DNA of 64,000 bases from Erythrobacter fulvus (GTDB lineage: Bacteria; Pseudomonadota; Alphaproteobacteria; Sphingomonadales; Sphingomonadaceae): positions 124,001-188,000 of the forward strand of contig NZ_JAQQXQ010000002.1 in NCBI RefSeq assembly GCF_028595285.1, given 5' to 3'. The number at the start of each line of letters is the position of its first letter. Position 1 is the stretch's first letter. The notes under the pieces are model-generated. The model saw only the letters and a list, made by a program, of their open reading frames with translations, ran no database searches and was not told the DNA's origin. Shown here piece after piece: positions 42,470-50,938 of the stretch. Made by a program: the position numbers and the translations under genes.

Positions 42470-42895
42470 ATCCTTCTTCATATCATCGCGCGCGGGAAAA
42501 TCGGCCGCTCGCCCGAGGGTGAGCTGGTGGACCGCTATGCCAAGCGCCTGACCTGGCCGGTCAAGCTGACCGAATGGCCCGATACCGGCGCGGGCAAGGT
42601 GGCCGATCCGGTGACGCCCTATCGCACAGTGCTGCTCGACGAGCGCGGGCGGGCGATGGCTTCGGAGGATTTCGCGGCCCTGCTGGGCCGGTGGCGCGAC
42701 GAAGGGGTGCGCGAAACCCGTTTCATGATCGGCGCTGCGGACGGACATTCCGATGCCGAACGCGCATCGGCCGACCTGCTGCTTGCCTTCGGGCCTGCCA
42801 CCTGGCCGCATATGCTGGCCCGGGCGATGCTGATGGAGCAGCTTTACCGCGCCACCACCATCCTTGCCGGGCATCCCTATCATCGGGCAGGATAG
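42470..42895 (+). CDS. rlmH: 23S rRNA (pseudouridine(1915)-N(3))-methyltransferase RlmH, start codon abnormal
   Basis: The SPOUT methyltransferase reads from 42470 as (I)LLHIIARGKIGRSPEGELVD, where the family has Met first. TRFMIGAADGHS and TWPHMLARAMLMEQLYRA are the SAM-site and C-terminal family motifs, giving 141 residues, a normal length. The codon at the Met position is ATC, and an in-frame TGA lies at 42464, so no upstream start exists. The next start, GTG 42527, would remove 19 conserved residues. The enzyme methylates pseudouridine 1915 in helix 69. Possibilities: ATC initiation, a damaging mutation, or a sequence error. Confidence 0.88.
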   Translation: MLLHIIARGKIGRSPEGELVDRYAKRLTWPVKLTEWPDTGAGKVADPVTPYRTVLLDERGRAMASEDFAALLGRWRDEGVRETRFMIGAADGHSDAERASADLLLAFGPATWPHMLARAMLMEQLYRATTILAGHPYHRAG

Positions 42896-42899
42896 GGCC

Positions 42900-44129
42900 A
42901 TGCGCCGTCATGCCTTCACTGCCACTGCACTCATCGCCATCAGCGCGGCATTGGCCGTTGCCATGCCCGATAGCCGCGCGCGCACCGATGTCCTGCTGGT
43001 CGAACCTGCCGAGGCAGAGGCCCAGCTCGCCCGCGCCGCGCGCGAGAGCCGCCGGGCCGAGCAGCGCGCCGCCCGCCTGAGCCGCAAGGCCGAAGCCGCG
43101 ACCGAGGCTGCCACCCGCACCGCCAGCGAAGCCGCCGCGCTCGCCGCCCGCATCCAGCAGGCCGAGGCCGATATCGAAGTCGCCCGCGCGCGGCTGTCGC
43201 TGGTGCAGGCCGAGCGCGCCGAACTCACCGCGCGCCTTGCCGAACAGCAGGAGCCGACCGCCCGCCTTGCCGCCGCGCTCCAGACCGCGTCGCGCCGCCC
43301 GCTTGCGCTGTCTGCGCTTCAACCGGGTTCGCTCAAGGAGGTGGTCTATGTCCGCGCCGTGCTGGATAGCGCGGTGCCGCAGATCCGCGCGCGCACCGCC
43401 GATCTGCGCGACGAGCTTGACAAGGGCCGCGCGCTGGAGGCCGAAGCGACGCGCACACTGGCGGAATTGCGCGACGGCGAAAAAGCCCTGCGCGAACGCC
43501 GTGCCGCGCTCGCCGCGTTGGAAAGCAAGCAGCGCGTCGCCTCGCGCAACGCGCGCGGGGCCGCCATGCGCGAGGCGGAACGCGCGCTGGCGTTGGCGGA
43601 GGAAGCACGCGATCTCGACGGGCTGGTCTCGCGGCTTGACGATATTGCGGCGCTGCGCCGCGAACTGGCCGCGCTGCCCGGCCCGGTGTTGCGTCCGGCC
43701 GATCTGTCCGCGCCCTTGCCCGCCGCGCCGGAACCGGCCCCTTCGGCGACGGGTAGTGCGTCTCCGCCTGCCGATTACCAGCTGCCGGTCGACGGCCGCA
43801 CGCTGGTTGGTTTCGGCGCGCGGCGCGCGAGCGGCATTGCCAGCACCGGACTGGAGCTTGCCCCGGTTGCAGGCGCGCAGGTCGTGGCCCCCGCGCGCGG
43901 GCGGGCGGTGTTTGCCGGGCCCTATCGCGGGTTCGGGCGAATCGTCATTATCGAGCACGACGGCGGCTGGACCAGCCTCGTCACCGGCCTCGCGCGGGTC
44001 GATGTGGCGGTCGGCGCGGCGGTGATCGGCGGCAGTCCCGTCGGGGTTGCCGGGGGTCGCGGAGCGCCGGTGACAATCGAGCTGCGGCGCGACGGCGAGC
44101 CGGTCAACCCGTTGCAATATCTGCGTTAA
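42900..44129 (+). CDS. murein hydrolase activator EnvC-like protein (degenerate LytM)
   Basis: This 409-residue periplasmic protein has a signal peptide (ATALIAISAALAVAMPDSRA), a long coiled coil (residues about 45-270, Ala/Glu/Arg-rich) and a C-terminal LytM-like domain from YQLPVDGRTLVGFGARR. The zinc motifs are lost: HxxxD is replaced by ASTGLEL and HxH by VTIELR. Such EnvC/NlpD-type proteins do not cut wall themselves but activate amidases at the septum. It starts 5 bases after rlmH and precedes ctpA, a conserved order. Confidence 0.88.
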   Translation: MRRHAFTATALIAISAALAVAMPDSRARTDVLLVEPAEAEAQLARAARESRRAEQRAARLSRKAEAATEAATRTASEAAALAARIQQAEADIEVARARLSLVQAERAELTARLAEQQEPTARLAAALQTASRRPLALSALQPGSLKEVVYVRAVLDSAVPQIRARTADLRDELDKGRALEAEATRTLAELRDGEKALRERRAALAALESKQRVASRNARGAAMREAERALALAEEARDLDGLVSRLDDIAALRRELAALPGPVLRPADLSAPLPAAPEPAPSATGSASPPADYQLPVDGRTLVGFGARRASGIASTGLELAPVAGAQVVAPARGRAVFAGPYRGFGRIVIIEHDGGWTSLVTGLARVDVAVGAAVIGGSPVGVAGGRGAPVTIELRRDGEPVNPLQYLR

Positions 44130-44263
44130 GCGCGAATTTCCGGGCGGTTCCGGCGAGCACACCTGTCCCGTCCGGACACGCCGCTGCCGGCTGCGAAGCT
44201 CTCATCTGGCGTTAAGCCTGCCGAACCTATACATTCGCCTGCACAAAGGAGCCTTGCACCCCT

Positions 44264-45610
44264 ATGAAATTCGCCGCTCTCCTGCGCAGCGCCGCGCTCG
44301 TCACTGCGGTGGCGCTGATCCCCGCCACCACCGCCACCATGGCCCAGGTGGACGGCCGCGCGGGCCCCGAATTCGCCAAGCTTTTCGCAGTCTTCCAGCG
44401 GGTGAAGGCAAGCTATGTCGAGCCGGTCGAGGATGACGTGCTGATCCGCGGCGCGATCGACGGGATGCTGGCGGCGCTCGATCCACATTCGGCCTATCTC
44501 GACGGCGGCGACTTGCAGCGCCTCGAAACCATGATCGACGGCAATTATTCCGGTCTCGGCCTGTCGGTGGTGATGGAAGACGGCGCGGTGAAGGTGGTTT
44601 CCCCGTTCAAGGGCAGTCCGGCGGACAAGGCGGGCATCAAGGCGGGCGATTTCATCACCCATCTTGATGGCACGCTGATCTACGGCGGCAGCCTTGACGA
44701 CGCGGTAGCGCAGATGCGCGGGCCTTCGGGCACCTCGATCAAGCTGACAATCTTCCGTCCGGGCCGTGATGAGCCAGTGGAAGTCGACGTGACACGCGGC
44801 GTGATCGAGTTGGAGCCGGTCACCCACGAACTGGGTGCGGGCAATATCGGCGTCATCACCGTCAACGAATTTTCCGCCGATGTCGGCGCGGACGTGTTCT
44901 CCGCATGGCAGGACATCAAGAAGGAAGCCGCCGGACGCGTAGCCGGGCTGGTGCTCGACCTGCGCAACAATCCGGGCGGGAGCCTCGATGAATCGGTGGC
45001 GCTGGCCGATCTGTTCCTGACCGACGGGCGCATCGTCAGCCAGCGCGGCCGCGCGCGCGGCGAAACGATGCTCTACGATGCCGAAACGGTCTATCGCGGC
45101 GACATGGCCGAAGGCGTGCCGCTGGTCGTGCTGATCAACGCGGGCTCGGCCTCGGCTTCAGAAATCGTCGCGGGCGCGTTGCAGGATCACCGCCGCGCGC
45201 TGATCATGGGCGAACGCAGCTTCGGCAAGGGCTCGGTCCAGTCGCTGCTGCCGCTTGGCCCGGACGCCGCGCTCAAGCTGACGACGGCGCGCTACTTCAC
45301 GCCTTCGGGCAAGTCGGTGCAGGAAGGCGGGATCAAGCCCGATATTGCGGTGCCCCAGATCTCCGACCCCGATTTCGCGCTGCGCCAGAAATACCAGACC
45401 CGCGAAAGCGACCTGCGCGGCCACCTGATCAACGAACTGGGCATCAAGGACGAGGAAATGGAGAGCGACAGCATCGCCGATCCCCGTTTCCAGCTGACCT
45501 CGGCCCAACTTGAAGAACAGGGTGTGAAGGACTTCCAGCTGCATTATGCGATGGAAACCCTGCGCCGCACGACGAAGAGCACGGTGGCGCTGCGGCCTGC
45601 CAAGCGTTAG
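44264..45610 (+). CDS. ctpA: S41 family carboxyl-terminal processing peptidase
   Basis: This 448-residue periplasmic protease has a signal peptide (ALVTAVALIPATTATMAQ), a PDZ domain (GLGLSVVMEDGAVKVVSPF, GSPADKAGIKAGDFI) and the S41 core. The catalytic Ser lies in NAGSASASEIVAGAL and the Lys in GERSFGKGSVQSLLPL. It trims protein C-termini in the envelope, in other species including wall hydrolases, which suits its place after two LytM-type genes. AAAGGAG lies 12 bases before the ATG, slightly far. dsbB follows 11 bases downstream. Confidence 0.95.
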   Translation: MKFAALLRSAALVTAVALIPATTATMAQVDGRAGPEFAKLFAVFQRVKASYVEPVEDDVLIRGAIDGMLAALDPHSAYLDGGDLQRLETMIDGNYSGLGLSVVMEDGAVKVVSPFKGSPADKAGIKAGDFITHLDGTLIYGGSLDDAVAQMRGPSGTSIKLTIFRPGRDEPVEVDVTRGVIELEPVTHELGAGNIGVITVNEFSADVGADVFSAWQDIKKEAAGRVAGLVLDLRNNPGGSLDESVALADLFLTDGRIVSQRGRARGETMLYDAETVYRGDMAEGVPLVVLINAGSASASEIVAGALQDHRRALIMGERSFGKGSVQSLLPLGPDAALKLTTARYFTPSGKSVQEGGIKPDIAVPQISDPDFALRQKYQTRESDLRGHLINELGIKDEEMESDSIADPRFQLTSAQLEEQGVKDFQLHYAMETLRRTTKSTVALRPAKR

Positions 45611-45621
45611 GGCGCGATGCC

Positions 45622-46074
45622 ATGGATAGTCTTGGCAAGGCGCGGCTGCTGGCCGTGCTGGTTCCCGCAGGCCTGCTTGGCGGAGCCTATGTTTCGCAAT
45701 ACGTTTTCGGGCTGTTCCCGTGCGAAATGTGCTGGTGGCAGCGCTATCCGCATTTCGCGGCGCTCGGCATTGGCCTGCTGGCCTTTTTCATGCAGCCGGC
45801 GCGGGTGTGGGTGGCACTGGCGGGACTGGCGATCATCACCTCCGGTCTGATCGGCGGCTTTCACGCGGGCGTCGAATATGGCTGGTGGGAAGGGCTTACG
45901 GCATGCTCGACCCCGGGTGCCGGGGTCGACATCACGAATTTCTCTGCCGCACCGCTGATCCGCTGTGACATCGCGCCGTGGACGCTGTTCGGCATCTCGC
46001 TCGCGGGGTTCAATTTCCTGATTTCGTGCGCCTCGGGTGCAGCCATTGTGGCGCTTGCCGCGTATCGTAGGTAA
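45622..46074 (+). CDS. disulfide bond formation protein B
   Basis: This 150-residue inner-membrane protein has four hydrophobic helices. The first periplasmic cysteine pair is in LFPCEMCWWQRY, and the second consists of the cysteines in LTACSTPG and LIRCDIAPW. DsbB-type enzymes reoxidise DsbA and pass electrons to ubiquinone. The ubiquinone gene coq7 is 22 bases downstream. The DsbA partner is not in the window. Confidence 0.92.
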   Translation: MDSLGKARLLAVLVPAGLLGGAYVSQYVFGLFPCEMCWWQRYPHFAALGIGLLAFFMQPARVWVALAGLAIITSGLIGGFHAGVEYGWWEGLTACSTPGAGVDITNFSAAPLIRCDIAPWTLFGISLAGFNFLISCASGAAIVALAAYRR

Positions 46075-46096
46075 GGTGCACCCAAAGGAGCCGATA

Positions 46097-46618
46097 ATGC
46101 AGCGCGAAGAACTTCACCGCATGATCCGGGTCGACCAGGCCGGCGAATTCGGCGCGACCCGCATCTACGAAGGCCAGCTGGCCGTGATGGGCGACCGGGG
46201 CCCCCATTCGGCGGAAATCCGTCACATGGCCGAACAGGAACGCGAACACCGCGCCAAGTTCGATGCGCTGCTGGTGAAGCGCGGCGTGCGCCCCACGGCG
46301 CTGCATCCGTTCTGGTCGGCGGCGGGCTATGCACTCGGGGCAGGCACGGCGCTGCTCGGCCCCGAAGCGGCGATGGCTTGCACCGCGGCGATCGAGGAAG
46401 AGATCGACAAACACTATTCCGAACAGCTCGAAAAGCTGGAAGCGAGCGGCAATGATCCCGAACTGGCCGAAATGATCGAGGCCTTTCGCGAGGATGAGCG
46501 CGAGCACCGCGATGCAGCGCTGGCGAACGGCGCCGAACGCGCGCCGGCCTATCCGTTGCTGGCCGGTGCGATCCGGCTGGGCTGTCGCCTCGCCATCAAG
46601 ATGAGCGAGAGGATCTGA
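46097..46618 (+). CDS. coq7: demethoxyubiquinone hydroxylase Coq7
   Basis: This 173-residue di-iron protein adds the last ring hydroxyl in ubiquinone synthesis. The carboxylate/histidine ligands are visible: EFGATRIYEGQ, EQEREHRAKFD, EEEIDKHYSEQL and EDEREHRDAAL. Typical of alphaproteobacterial Coq7/UbiF replacement. I chose the ATG at 46097 because AAAGGAG (46084-46090) precedes it by 6 bases. It converges on the phytanoyl-CoA dioxygenase-like gene. Confidence 0.95.
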   Translation: MQREELHRMIRVDQAGEFGATRIYEGQLAVMGDRGPHSAEIRHMAEQEREHRAKFDALLVKRGVRPTALHPFWSAAGYALGAGTALLGPEAAMACTAAIEEEIDKHYSEQLEKLEASGNDPELAEMIEAFREDEREHRDAALANGAERAPAYPLLAGAIRLGCRLAIKMSERI

Positions 46619-46635
46619 CGCCTGTCGCAGGCGGG

Positions 46636-47658
46636 CTAGTCTCGCTCGGTGGGGGTGCGGTGCCCGACCGGCTGCCACGGCTGACCGATCTGTTTCGCCA
46701 GCCGGTCACGCACGCGCCATACGATTCCGACGCGTCGCTCGGCGATGCCGGGCAGGCTGCTCGGGTCCCCGCCGAGCCACGGCAGGAACGGATTGCGCCG
46801 CGCATAGGACCACAATTCCACCCGCTCGCCCGATCGCAGCGAAGGGCCGCGCGCGTGGAAGCCGACGGTATCTGCTACCACCAGCGTATTGGCCGCCACC
46901 GCCAGAGCGCGCGGCGCAGGCAGTTTCATCGCGTCCAGCTCGCGTTGGCCGATGCGCGGAGAGCCGCGCGCGGACAGGCGATCGATCGCGCGCGGATCGG
47001 CGAGGCTGCGCTCCCGCTCCCAGGCCAGCCGTTCGGGCGTGAAGCGGTGCGAGCCCGGGACATAGGTAAAGGGCCCGTCCTCGATCGTCACCGGATTGAG
47101 GAACAGCCAGGCCTTGAGCGAGGAATGGAAGCTGTCCGCATGCAGCACTTCCTGCGGGTCGGGATCGTTGCCGCCGGCCTTGCTGACGATCGTCTGGACG
47201 TAATGCAGCGGGGTGATGCGGTAGCTGGCGACATAGTGGAACAGCGCCACGATATCCTTGCGCTCCAGCAGGCGGCGTAACGCGGGGATCGCTTGCAGCA
47301 TTGCCGGGTCCACCGCCATGCGCCGGGTGATCGCATCGCCCTGGCGCATTTCCCGTGCTGGCCCCTCATAGCCGAGCACCGCTTCGCGCAGGGCGGCGAA
47401 TTCGGCGGGCGGGACGATGTCCGGGATGGCGACGAAACCGTCCCGGTCGAAGGCTTCGCGCCAGTCGGGCCTGACCTTGCGCGCCAGCCGCTTGCGCCGC
47501 CAGCGGCACAGGCTGTCGGCAAGCCTGACCCGCGCGACATGAAGGCCGCGCCGGTTGAGCCGCTGCGAACCGATCAGCGGATTGTCGAGAAAACTCTTTG
47601 AACCCGTTGCCAGCTGAAGCACCCAGACCGGTGCCATAAGGGCTTTGCGGATGATCAT
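46636..47658 (-). CDS. phytanoyl-CoA dioxygenase (PhyH) family protein
   Basis: This 340-residue protein belongs to the Fe(II)/2-oxoglutarate-dependent PhyH family. The metal triad is readable: HADSFHSSLKAW (HxD) and distal His in VGFHARG, whose Arg would bind 2-oxoglutarate. VPGSHRFTPERLAWERERSL is also family-like. Members hydroxylate lipids, amino acids or antibiotics, so no substrate can be named. The basic N-terminus (RWRRKRLARKVRPDWREAF) may touch membrane. It precedes the surface-glycan genes but is not proven part of them. Confidence 0.85.
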   Translation of the reverse strand: MIIRKALMAPVWVLQLATGSKSFLDNPLIGSQRLNRRGLHVARVRLADSLCRWRRKRLARKVRPDWREAFDRDGFVAIPDIVPPAEFAALREAVLGYEGPAREMRQGDAITRRMAVDPAMLQAIPALRRLLERKDIVALFHYVASYRITPLHYVQTIVSKAGGNDPDPQEVLHADSFHSSLKAWLFLNPVTIEDGPFTYVPGSHRFTPERLAWERERSLADPRAIDRLSARGSPRIGQRELDAMKLPAPRALAVAANTLVVADTVGFHARGPSLRSGERVELWSYARRNPFLPWLGGDPSSLPGIAERRVGIVWRVRDRLAKQIGQPWQPVGHRTPTERD

Positions 47659-47781
47659 GGTCTGGCTTTACGCATGGGGGCTTTCAAGGCGCCCTGCTTA
47701 CCCTCCCAAGCCTTTGAGTCAATGATGCCTTCTGTGCAATCGGGCGCTGCCGGCAGGGCGTTGGCTGGCGCGCGGCTGCAG

Positions 47782-49059
47782 CTACAGGCTCCAGTAGACC
47801 AGATCGTCGGGCAAGGCCTTGCGGTCGATTGCGCTCTTGACGTCGATCAGCACGCCGCCTTCGCGCATGCGCGCGACAAGATCGCCCGGGTCGGCCACAT
47901 AGCTTGCATGATTCACCGCCAGCACCAGCGCATCAAGCTGGACCAGTTCCTCTGGCGGGCTAAGAGCGATGCCATATTCGTGCGCCGCCGCCGCCGGATC
48001 GGCGAGCGGATCGCTCACCAGCGCGTCGATCCCGTATTCGCGCAGTTCGGCAAGGATGTCGGGCACCTTGGAATTGCGGATATCGGGCACGTCCTGTTTG
48101 AAGGTCAGCCCCATCACGCCCACCTGTGCACGGCAGGGTGAAACCCCGTTCGCGATCAATAGCTTCACCAGCTTCTGCGCGATCGCCTGACCCATCGCGT
48201 CGTTGATCCGTCGCCCGGCAAGGATCACCTCGGGCCGGTAGCCGAGCTTTTCCGCTGCTGCCGTTAGGTAGAAGGGATCAACCCCGATGCAGTGCCCGCC
48301 GACAAGACCGGGGGTGAAGGGTAGGAAGTTCCACTTCGTCCCCGCCGCCGCCAGCACGTCGCGCGTGGCAATGCCCATGCGGTCGAAGATTAGCGCGATT
48401 TCGTTCATCAGCGCGATATTGAGATCGCGCTGGGTGTTCTCGATCACCTTGGCTGCCTCGGCGACCTTGATTGAGGGCGCTTCGTGCAGCCCGGCATCGA
48501 CGATCTTCCCGTAGACCGCGTGCATCCGCGCCAGTGCGGCAGGGCTGTCGGCGGCGATGATCTTGGTGATGGTTTCGAGCCGGTGGACGTGATCGCCCGG
48601 GTTGATTCGTTCGGGGCTGTAGCCGAGCGCGAAGTCGCGGCCCTGCTCCAACCCCGAATGCTGCGCCAGCCACGGGCCGCAGATATCCTCGGTGACGCCT
48701 GGAAACACGGTCGATTCGAACACCACCAGCGCGCCCTTCGACAGGCGCGGGCCGATTGTTTCGCAGGCGCGTTGCAACGGGGTCAAGTCGGGGCGGCGTT
48801 CATCGGTGATCGGGGTGGGGACGGTGACGATGATCGTTTCGGCACCCTCCAGCACCGCCGGGTCGTCCGAGACTTCAAGGCCGCATGACGTCAGCCGTGC
48901 ATCCTTGATCTCGCGCGTGGCATCGTGCCCCGCACGCAAGCTGGCAACGCGCGCGGCGGAGATATCGAAACCGACGACATTGCCCAATCGCTCTGCCAGC
49001 GCCACGGCGACTGGCAGGCCGACATAGCCGAGGCCAACGACTGCTATCTTTGCATCCAT
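47782..49059 (-). CDS. UDP-N-acetyl-hexosamine 6-dehydrogenase (TviB/WbpA-type)
   Basis: This 425-residue nucleotide sugar dehydrogenase oxidises C6 of a UDP-sugar to a carboxylate in two NAD steps. The Rossmann start AVVGLGYVGLPVAVALA, FESTVFPGVTED, the catalytic cysteine in VGGHCIGVDPFYL, and a C-terminal domain VGVMGLTFKQDVPDIRNSK are present. The pattern is closest to the Vi-antigen TviB/VipA and WbpA subgroup acting on UDP-GlcNAc/GalNAc, giving a uronic-acid building block for surface glycan. It is divergent from the secreted protein gene at 49215. Confidence 0.9.
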   Translation of the reverse strand: MDAKIAVVGLGYVGLPVAVALAERLGNVVGFDISAARVASLRAGHDATREIKDARLTSCGLEVSDDPAVLEGAETIIVTVPTPITDERRPDLTPLQRACETIGPRLSKGALVVFESTVFPGVTEDICGPWLAQHSGLEQGRDFALGYSPERINPGDHVHRLETITKIIAADSPAALARMHAVYGKIVDAGLHEAPSIKVAEAAKVIENTQRDLNIALMNEIALIFDRMGIATRDVLAAAGTKWNFLPFTPGLVGGHCIGVDPFYLTAAAEKLGYRPEVILAGRRINDAMGQAIAQKLVKLLIANGVSPCRAQVGVMGLTFKQDVPDIRNSKVPDILAELREYGIDALVSDPLADPAAAAHEYGIALSPPEELVQLDALVLAVNHASYVADPGDLVARMREGGVLIDVKSAIDRKALPDDLVYWSL

Positions 49060-49214
49060 GCAGACATGCCTAGATCAACCGGACTCAATTTTTCGCTAAT
49101 CGCGCTGCGGGAAAGCCGGCTTCAGCGGCGGTTCAGCGCGTGCGGTCTAGACAAAGACCCCCGCGCACAGGCATTGCGGTGCCATTGCCGTGCTGGCCAC
49201 AAGGATCATTCGCG

Positions 49215-49790
49215 ATGAAGCACCTGCTCGCCCCCGCTCTCGTCACTGCCGCCGCTGCCTTGGCTGCCGCCGCTCCGGCATCGGCGCAAAGCGCGGACGA
49301 GAAGATCAACATGGTGATCGCCTACAGCGCTGACGAATGCCCCGAAGCCAAGGACGGCGAAGTGGTGATCTGCGAAATTCTGGTCGAGGCCGAACGCTAT
49401 CGCATCCCCTCGAACCTGCGCAACAGCACCTCGCCCGAGAACACCGCCTGGGCGCGGCGGGTAGAGGAAATCAAGTATGTCGGCGATTTCGGCGCGATGA
49501 GCTGTAGCCCGGCCGGCGCGGGCGGCTTTACCGGCTGCACCCAGAAATTCGTCGAGGCCGCTTACAAGGATCGCGCCGAGGCCGAAAACGTGCGCTTCAG
49601 CCAGCTGATCGAGGAGGCCCGTCAGGAACGTCTTTCGACCATCGACGAAGACGCCGCCGCCGAACAGGCGCGGGTCGAGATGATCGAGCGCGAATACATG
49701 GAACGGCTAGAGCGCGAGCGCCAGGCCGAGCTTCCGGGCGAAGGCAAGCTGCCCGAGCCGACCGAGCCCGCGAGCGACGAGCCGCAGTAA
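49215..49790 (+). CDS. secreted conserved protein of unknown function
   Basis: This 191-residue protein has a signal peptide ending APASAQS, a middle part with paired cysteines (DECPEAKDGEVVICEILVE and FGAMSCSPAGAGGFTGC), and an acidic coiled-coil C-terminus ending PEPTEPASDEPQ. Two disulfides are likely in the periplasm. I have seen similar sphingomonad proteins but cannot give a family. I chose the ATG at 49215, which follows AAGGAT. It converges on the epimerase gene with a 9-base gap. Confidence 0.7.
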   Translation: MKHLLAPALVTAAAALAAAAPASAQSADEKINMVIAYSADECPEAKDGEVVICEILVEAERYRIPSNLRNSTSPENTAWARRVEEIKYVGDFGAMSCSPAGAGGFTGCTQKFVEAAYKDRAEAENVRFSQLIEEARQERLSTIDEDAAAEQARVEMIEREYMERLERERQAELPGEGKLPEPTEPASDEPQ

Positions 49791-49799
49791 GGCGCGTCG

Positions 49800-50813
49800 T
49801 CAGACCCGGTAGTAATCCCGGTACCACGCCACAAACCGCGCGACCCCTTCGCGGAACGGGGTTTGCGGCGCGTAGCCCGTGAGCGACTTCAGCAGGCTTG
49901 CATCGGCCCAGGTCGCAGGCACATCGCCCGGCTGCATCGGCAGGAAGTTCTTCACTGCCTCGCGCCCGCATTCGGCTTCGATCGCGGTGATGAAGTCCAT
50001 CAGCCGCACTTTATCGCCATTGCCGATGTTCACGACGCGAAACGGTGCGACGGGCGAAAGGCTGTCGCCCGCGGCAATGTCCTCGGCGCTTTCGGGCCGG
50101 ACGGGCGCGGCATCGATCAGTAGCCGGATGCCGCGCACCAGATCGCTCACATAGGTGAAGTCGCGATACATCTCGCCGTCGTTGTAGATATCGATCGGCG
50201 CGCCTTCGAGGATCCCGCGGGTGAACTTGAACAGCGCCATGTCGGGCCGCCCCCACGGGCCATAGACCGTGAAGAAGCGAAACATCGTGACCGGCAGGTT
50301 CCAGAGGTGGGCATAGGAATGCGCCATCGCCTCGTTCGCCTTCTTGGTCGCGGCGTAGAGCGTCAGCGGCGTGTCGCATTTCTGCGTCTCGGCGAAAGGC
50401 ATGTCGGTATTGGCGCCATAGACCGAACTGGTGGAAGCCATCAGCAGATGATCGACGCCCAGCTCGCGTGCGCACTCCATGACGTTGAAGGTGCCGACGA
50501 GGTTCGCATCGACATAGGCGCGCGGGTTTTCGAGGCTGTAACGCACCCCTGCCTGTGCGGCGAGGTGGACGATCACATCGGGCTTTTCCGCCAGCGCCAG
50601 CGCGTGCAGCCGCTCGAAATCCTCCAGCATGCCTTCGGTGCAGGTGAAATGCGGGTGCTGCAGCAGCATCTGGTGACGCCGCTGCTTGATCCGCACGTCG
50701 TAGTAATCGGTCATCCCGTCATAGCCGACGACGCGAAAACCTTCGTCCAGCAGCAGCTGCGAGAGGTGAAACCCGATGAACCCGGCCGAACCGGTGACGA
50801 GAATGGTGCGCAT
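49800..50813 (-). CDS. NAD-dependent epimerase, UDP-glucuronate 4-epimerase type (CapI-like)
   Basis: This 337-residue extended SDR has the NAD motif [25 protein letters not shown], and the catalytic YAATKKANE. The order [16 protein letters not shown], then [20 protein letters not shown] matches UDP-glucuronate 4-epimerases (CapI/LspL), which supply UDP-galacturonate. It probably works with the dehydrogenase at 47782 to make acidic sugar donors for capsule. Confidence 0.88.
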   Translation of the reverse strand: MRTILVTGSAGFIGFHLSQLLLDEGFRVVGYDGMTDYYDVRIKQRRHQMLLQHPHFTCTEGMLEDFERLHALALAEKPDVIVHLAAQAGVRYSLENPRAYVDANLVGTFNVMECARELGVDHLLMASTSSVYGANTDMPFAETQKCDTPLTLYAATKKANEAMAHSYAHLWNLPVTMFRFFTVYGPWGRPDMALFKFTRGILEGAPIDIYNDGEMYRDFTYVSDLVRGIRLLIDAAPVRPESAEDIAAGDSLSPVAPFRVVNIGNGDKVRLMDFITAIEAECGREAVKNFLPMQPGDVPATWADASLLKSLTGYAPQTPFREGVARFVAWYRDYYRV

Positions 50814-50938
50814 GCTTGCTGTTCCCTCCAGTGCCGGCGTCTCTTCGGCTATTGATGGGGGCCAACGCCGTCAAGCCGGTGCGACAAGGCCTGTCGGGAA
50901 TGGCGCGCGGCTGAAATCCTTACCCTGCAAAATCGCGA

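Noticed and set aside
42364..42802. Alternative open frames on either strand across the rsfS-rlmH spacer
   Set aside because: Their translations are Arg/Pro/Gly-rich with no motif and conflict with the clear RlmH frame.
46620..46632. GCCTG-TCG-CAGGC hairpin between coq7 and the PhyH-family gene as a terminator
   Set aside because: The stem is only 5 bases and no T run follows on either strand.
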